Shown here: positions 60,065 to 64,000 of the stretch, piece after piece
How positions within the stretch are numbered: position 1 is the first letter of the stretch
How the letters are laid out: each line of letters opens with the position of its first letter
Assembly: GCF_003946145.1 (NCBI RefSeq)
Contig: NZ_RHOC01000007.1
Location: 50,861 to 114,860 of the forward strand
Length of the DNA: 64,000 nt
Direction of reading: 5' to 3'
From: Levilactobacillus huananensis
Lineage (GTDB): Bacteria > Bacillota > Bacilli > Lactobacillales > Lactobacillaceae
Notes under the pieces: generated by a model
Told to the model about the DNA's origin: nothing
Databases searched by the model: none
What the model saw: the letters and a program-made list of their open reading frames with translations, nothing else
Made by a program: the position numbers and the translations under genes

Positions 60065-60753
60065 AAACCAAATTAACCCTCAAACTCGAAAGTACGCTCT
60101 ACGCCTATTGCCGTGAAGCCGGCGCCTTTGCCGTTGAAGAAGTCACGATGCCCGATGATCAAGGCATCGTGGACACGCTGAGTTATCAGGCACTTCCGAA
60201 TGGTGAGATTGAGTGGCGTTGCTATGAACTCAAGGTCACCAAATCTGACTTTCACTCCAAAGCCAAGCTCTCCTTTGTGGGGCATTACAATTATTTTGTA
60301 CTCCCGTTAAAACTTTACCAGGAAGTTGCCGACGAAATTCCCGCTCATATTGGCGTGTTGATCTACCGACCATTCAATCCGGAAATGCTGGCAACGGCTA
60401 CGGAAGCACCTAGTACACCAGGCTATTTAACCGTGGTACGTCCCCCCCGCCGCCAAGCGCTTCAAGTGCCGGAATCCGAACTGACGACACGTTTCATTGC
60501 CTCGCAAGCCCGAGAAGTCGGCAAAGCCAAACAAATGGCCACCGGACTCAAACAATACAGTACTGAACGCCTCTACCAGGAATTAAAGAAACGCCACCAA
60601 CACTACGACGTCTATGACCCCGAAGCTAATTTCTACGATCAATTCATCGACGATACCCAATCGACCGCGGTGACGGCCCTGCAGAGCGAAATCGATGCTT
60701 TGAACTTAGAACGACACGATCTTCAGCAACAACTCAAGGAGCAGCGATCATGA
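60061..60753 (+). CDS. Putative PD-(D/E)XK (MmcB/sce7726-like) nuclease with coiled-coil tail
   Basis: 230 residues. The N-terminal domain shows an acid Asp38 in IVDTLSY and Glu56-Leu-Lys58 in CYELKVTKSDF, then AKLSFVGHYNYFVLP, the core of restriction-like nucleases that act in DNA repair. A C-terminal helix of about 40 residues is coiled-coil. ATG overlaps the helicase stop by four bases and the stop overlaps the next start by four, so the three genes are strictly coupled. Confidence 0.8.
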   Translation: MKTKLTLKLESTLYAYCREAGAFAVEEVTMPDDQGIVDTLSYQALPNGEIEWRCYELKVTKSDFHSKAKLSFVGHYNYFVLPLKLYQEVADEIPAHIGVLIYRPFNPEMLATATEAPSTPGYLTVVRPPRRQALQVPESELTTRFIASQAREVGKAKQMATGLKQYSTERLYQELKKRHQHYDVYDPEANFYDQFIDDTQSTAVTALQSEIDALNLERHDLQQQLKEQRS

Positions 60754-61691
60754 TCTATTTCCCTTACTTTCGGGGTCGCCAATACGACCTACTCGCACTA
60801 AAGAACATTGCCCAACAACACATTCTGCCAGTGAATATCATCCCCATCATTGAACCGGTCCGTGACAATCGCGCTTTACCTCAGACCGTCGCGGCATTCG
60901 TAAAACATCATCAACCGCTGGTCGTGATTGCGAATCCCACCGTCGGCGATTACGCGCTTACGCAGCAAAAACTTTACGACTGGCACTCGTACGCCGACAA
61001 TCCCAATCTCATCGTGGGCCACATTTTAACGCCAACAACTATCCCTGATGACCTGCAGGCGACACCGACTCATCAGACGCTGCTGGTCGCTCGCCAATAT
61101 GATGAACTCCTTGCGGCAAGCCATGCTGGTTGGCTGAATGCCCCAACCCATTTGCTCGTTCCACCCGAAGCCCGGATTCGCCAACTACTCACCCGGCCTA
61201 GTGGTAGTCTCTTTGACCATGCCTGGCTACCCGAACACGATCGCAGCTACGCTGACATCACGGACGGTTTCTTTAGCAACGATTGGCAACAAGCTCGCCT
61301 CGACGGCTATACCAGTATCAGTGACTACACGATTGGCGGTGCTCACTACAGCGAACATGGTTATCCCGCTCGTGCCGTGACCCTTCACCTGACCTACTTT
61401 GCCGGTGACCAGCTCCGAATCCATCGCTTTGTCTCTGACGACCGCGAGGATTTCCGTCATCCCAAGGAAAAATTCTTTCAGGCCGTCGCCAAACTTGCGG
61501 CCTGGTTACCCACACAATCAGCTGCCGTGCAAACACCTGCGGCTTTGGCATTAGCCAACTATCACGTGACGCAACACTTCCCAGGACTCGGTGTCGTTAA
61601 GCGTCTCAGTCTAGAGCACCACCTGCAAACCATGACGGCCTACTTTAAAACCCACTATCCAGTTAAAAATAAAAAAATTTTATTTCCCTAA
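60750..61691 (+). CDS. sce7725-like/beta-protein family protein
   Basis: 313 residues. The N-terminus MIYFPYFRGRQYDLLALKNI and IIPIIEPVRDN is characteristic of sce7725 proteins (a relative of the phage beta protein family), which are often found next to nuclease-like sce7726 proteins. Predicted TIM-barrel-like alternation of strands and helices; no catalytic residues can be named. Third gene of the coupled operon. The function of the family is not known. Confidence 0.8.
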   Translation: MIYFPYFRGRQYDLLALKNIAQQHILPVNIIPIIEPVRDNRALPQTVAAFVKHHQPLVVIANPTVGDYALTQQKLYDWHSYADNPNLIVGHILTPTTIPDDLQATPTHQTLLVARQYDELLAASHAGWLNAPTHLLVPPEARIRQLLTRPSGSLFDHAWLPEHDRSYADITDGFFSNDWQQARLDGYTSISDYTIGGAHYSEHGYPARAVTLHLTYFAGDQLRIHRFVSDDREDFRHPKEKFFQAVAKLAAWLPTQSAAVQTPAALALANYHVTQHFPGLGVVKRLSLEHHLQTMTAYFKTHYPVKNKKILFP

Positions 61692-61750
61692 ACGGTTCAC
61701 CCTAAAAAGCAACGTATTAGACTGAATTTAACGGAAGAAGGGGAATTCAT

Positions 61751-62001
61751 ACGAAACTTAATCGAAAAAACTGGCGACATCTACTGGGCTACAATAAAGT
61801 CACGTAACAGTATTCCAAATGGGGACGGTTACTCATCCTACTATTCTGGCCAGTGACAATTTTAGAAACTATCGCGCGGGTTTTCGGGGAAACCACCTGG
61901 TGGACGCTTTTAATTAAGGGACTAGCTTACACTTTAGTCATGGTCCCAACTTGATTGTTAACATCATTCGCAATGCCTATCGTGGAGATGAACAGCACTA
62001 A
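61751..62001 (+). pseudogene. Degraded small membrane protein gene
   Basis: After AGAAGGGG the frame starts at ACG 61751 where ATG is expected (KLNRKNWRHLLGYNKVT), meets an in-frame TAA at 61805, continues as a membrane-like stretch (KWGRLLILLFWPVTI, TWWTLLIKGLAYTLVMVP) to a TGA at 61952, and then matches on in another frame (LIVNIIRNAYRGDEQH) to 62001. Lost start, nonsense codon and frameshift indicate decay. Confidence 0.65.
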
Positions 62002-62196
62002 GGGGCTAATCGGGATGCGTTTGGAAAGCGTTCTAAATTAGCGCACCTCGCTGCTTGGGCAGTTAAGCGTATACTTTTTCACGGTGTACCAGACTTGCCA
62101 GCTCAGGCGAGTTGTCGCGCAAAAACATGGGGCAGCGAAAGTGTTCGAAAGGGTCTAATGGCCCTCTCAAACGCTAGTTTTAAACGCTCAGATCTG
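62002..62196. other. Intergenic stretch without gene
   Basis: No frame with a ribosome site is seen on either strand. GGGTC-TAAT-GGCCC near 62150 is a weak hairpin. Nothing else recognised. Confidence 0.5.
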
Positions 62197-62249
62197 AAAA
62201 AGGCGCCGCACAACTATCTTCGGGATAATTGTGCGGTGCCTCTATTTTT
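62197..62249. terminator. Terminator of lactonase gene, bidirectional
   Basis: GGCGCCGCACAA-C-TATC pairs with GATA-A-TTGTGCGGTGCC around a TTCGG loop, with A5 on the left and a T-rich tail on the right. Confidence 0.85.
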
Positions 62250-62278
62250 GATTTAAATCACATCTATCACCTAAAAAC

Positions 62279-63319
62279 CTAGGCAGGTAAGACGCAAACC
62301 CCTTCAGGAACCATAAAGTCCTTCTGAACTAAGGTTAATTGGCCACTCTGCGCGTCACGCGTGTACAGTGAGGCATTGTCCGAGTTTTGGTTAACAACGA
62401 TGACAAATTTTTCATCGTGGGTCCAGTTGAAGTCTCTTGGGAAGTCACCTTCCGTTGAGATGTTCTGAATTCGAGTCAGTGTACCGGCGTCATCCGTTGC
62501 AAAAACGGCAAGGGTGTTTTGGCCACGGTTAGACACGTAGAGGAAGCGCCCGTCATGACTCAAACGAATGGCAGCGGAACCGTTATGTGCCGTCCAATCA
62601 TCAGGAATAGCGGAGACAATCCCCTTAACCGTAAACTTACCAGCAGTCGCATCGTATGCCAGCGTCGCGACGTTACTACTTAATTCACCAACCAGATAAG
62701 CGACGTTCTTAGAGGCGTCGAACACGATATGCCGTGGGCCAAAGCCAGCAGGCATTTCTAACGTGCTAACGGCTGATAACTTGCCATCGTCAGACACATC
62801 ATACAGGTAGACCCGGTCAGTTCCCAAGTCGCAGGCCACTAATCGATTGTCCGGTGTCAAGTTGGCAAAATGTGGGTGTGGTCCATCAGCTTGTTCTGGT
62901 GCTGGGCCAACCGGATCATCATCAACAACTTGGTCCGTCTTTAACAGTGTACCATCATCGGAAATGGCATACACGGTGACCGTCCCACGATGGTAATTCG
63001 CGGTGTATACCAATTGACGACCTTCGTCGACAGCAACATATGCCGGTGAAGCCCCATGGGTGAGCACTTGTTGAATGGCCCGGGGCTTTTCTTCGGAGAC
63101 ATCATAGATGATTAATCCACCCTGTGTCTGGCCATCAGTTTCCTTCTTGTTGATGACGTACAAGCGTTTGGCGTCGGCTTTAGCGATGTAAGTTGGACTA
63201 CCTGCCGAAGCTAACCACTCACAATCAGTGAGTTCTGGCTTCTTGGTATCCACACTTACCCGGTAAATTCCGCGGCTGATCCGCTTGGTGTAAGTTCCAA
63301 TATAAAAATCTTCCGTCAT
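62279..63319 (-). CDS. Lactonase family protein (6-phosphogluconolactonase, Pgl/YbhE type)
   Basis: 346 residues forming a seven-bladed propeller. Family stretches: FYIGTYTKRISRGIY at the start, WLASAGSPTYIAKA, NYHRGTVTVY, DGPHPHFANLTPDNRL and GFGPRHIVFD, then NRGQNTLAVF. It hydrolyses 6-phosphogluconolactone or a related lactone in the pentose phosphate/phosphoketolase route. Monocistronic with terminator. Confidence 0.92.
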   Translation of the reverse strand: MTEDFYIGTYTKRISRGIYRVSVDTKKPELTDCEWLASAGSPTYIAKADAKRLYVINKKETDGQTQGGLIIYDVSEEKPRAIQQVLTHGASPAYVAVDEGRQLVYTANYHRGTVTVYAISDDGTLLKTDQVVDDDPVGPAPEQADGPHPHFANLTPDNRLVACDLGTDRVYLYDVSDDGKLSAVSTLEMPAGFGPRHIVFDASKNVAYLVGELSSNVATLAYDATAGKFTVKGIVSAIPDDWTAHNGSAAIRLSHDGRFLYVSNRGQNTLAVFATDDAGTLTRIQNISTEGDFPRDFNWTHDEKFVIVVNQNSDNASLYTRDAQSGQLTLVQKDFMVPEGVCVLPA

Positions 63320-63453
63320 TGTGCTACCCCTTTCAACTTACCAATATCTACTTTCAAGTATAGCACAGCTGACTGGTATACACCGAAGAAGTCTCTGGTC
63401 AACTGAACAGTTTACCGGTACAATAGGAGTAATTTGGTTCAGAAAGGACTCAC

Positions 63454-63909
63454 TTGAAGATGTCTAGCTTCGAAGGTTACCACCCGCTTCTCACGCCCCG
63501 TTTTCGCTTTGATTGGCTGACGCAATTTAAATTAAAGAACGTCGCCACTCTGACCAGTCAGGATTTAGCAACCGCCGCGGACTGGGTCAATACAACCATG
63601 CACAGCACGATGAATCGAACGGCATTAACGTGGGGCATCGAACGGCGGCAAACTCATAAACTCATGGGCTGGGGCGGCTTCACCGATCTTGAGATTCCCG
63701 CTCATCGTTGCATGCTCCAAGTTGTGGGTCCCAAATTCACCCCCACTGATCAGGAAGAAATCCTACGCCGCCTGATTGCTTTTGGACATGACGAGTTACA
63801 ACTAACCACACTCACTCTCGTTGACAACCATCGCTTAGCTCAAACGGCATTGATGGCTGTAGGCTTCCAATACGAAGACCAGCAATGGGTTTGGCACGCG
63901 CAACATTAA
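63454..63909 (+). CDS. GNAT family N-acetyltransferase (RimJ/RimL-like)
   Basis: 151 residues. The N-terminal LTPRFRFDWLTQFKL, the strand region LMGWGGFTDLEIPAHRCML and the end TLVDNHRLAQTALMAVGFQYE fit GNATs of the RimJ/RimL group, though the acetyl-CoA loop is weak. TTG 63454 has AAAGGA five bases upstream; ATG 63460 is an alternative. Substrate unknown. Confidence 0.78.
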   Translation: MKMSSFEGYHPLLTPRFRFDWLTQFKLKNVATLTSQDLATAADWVNTTMHSTMNRTALTWGIERRQTHKLMGWGGFTDLEIPAHRCMLQVVGPKFTPTDQEEILRRLIAFGHDELQLTTLTLVDNHRLAQTALMAVGFQYEDQQWVWHAQH

Positions 63910-63938
63910 AACTTAACAAAATGAAACATACTAAGATT

Positions 63939-63976
63939 AGCTCTGTAAAACCGATTTGGTTTTACAGAGCTTTTTT
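63939..63976 (+). terminator. Terminator of GNAT gene
   Basis: AGCTCTGTAAAACC-GATTT-GGTTTTACAGAGCT is a perfect 14-base stem followed by a T run. Confidence 0.92.
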
Positions 63977-64000
63977 GAATTATAGTAGGTATATGAAGCT

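Noticed and set aside
62034..62050. GGAAAGCGTTCTAAA as a catabolite-responsive element
   Set aside because: Only a partial match and in a region without a gene start, so chance is likely.

Overview
The window reads as a chromosome segment of a low-iron, fermentative Firmicute of the Lactobacillaceae, most like the Levilactobacillus/Lactiplantibacillus group. The grounds are moderate GC with an AT-rich inserted block, AGGAGG-type ribosome sites with frequent TTG and GTG starts, an LtaS-type teichoic acid polymerase, a YumC-type ferredoxin reductase, lactobacillus-type small proteins and an XPD-like helicase that has lost its iron-sulfur cysteines. The species assignment is inference.

Layout. 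1-3.2 kb: PadR-controlled MFS efflux pump (cut by the window edge), a MerR regulator and a secreted NlpC/P60 hydrolase. 3.3-17 kb: housekeeping and envelope genes (acetyltransferase, histidine phosphatase, LTA synthase, ferredoxin reductase, two DUF915 hydrolases, PrsW protease, nucleoside hydrolase, HAD phosphatases, an odd EIIC-like permease, a D,D-carboxypeptidase). 17.1-20.7 kb: a TPP-riboswitch operon ykoE-ykoD-ykoC-tenA for thiamine precursor uptake and salvage. 20.7-29.7 kb: small proteins, a macrodomain protein, a four-repeat beta-barrel-like protein, asparaginase, a guanine-type riboswitch with a purine permease, and an ABC exporter.

29.7-40.8 kb: an 11.0-kb element integrated in the 3' end of a tRNA-Ala(CGC) gene. 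It has a tyrosine integrase, divergent XRE regulators, a Rha-like regulator, prim-pol and P4-type primase-helicase genes, and a cluster of GTGTAAC iterons that looks like its replication origin. It has no capsid, tail or large terminase genes, so it is best read as a phage-satellite (PICI-like) island. Near its left end lie a LytTR-DUF3021 pair bracketed by 33-bp near-identical repeats and an approximately 0.8-kb highly structured non-coding region with its own apparent promoter and terminator, a candidate large ornate RNA (GOLLD/ROOL-like).

41-50.4 kb: a redox/stress cluster (LysR and tautomerase, aldo/keto reductase, NmrA-like oxidoreductases, MFS pump, zinc alcohol dehydrogenase, two flavodoxin-like proteins, MerR regulator). 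Four promoters in it share the same architecture, TTGCCT-N19-TAnnCT with a dyad in an overlong spacer, so the cysteine-free MerR regulator encoded here probably controls all four operons.

50.5-64 kb: MocR-type regulator, pstSCAB with a Pho-box-like promoter, an HPr-like protein without phosphorylation sites, and a tightly coupled three-gene operon (nuclease-helicase fusion, ELK-motif nuclease, sce7725-like protein) that may be an uncharacterised repair or defence unit. A lactonase and an acetyltransferase close the window.
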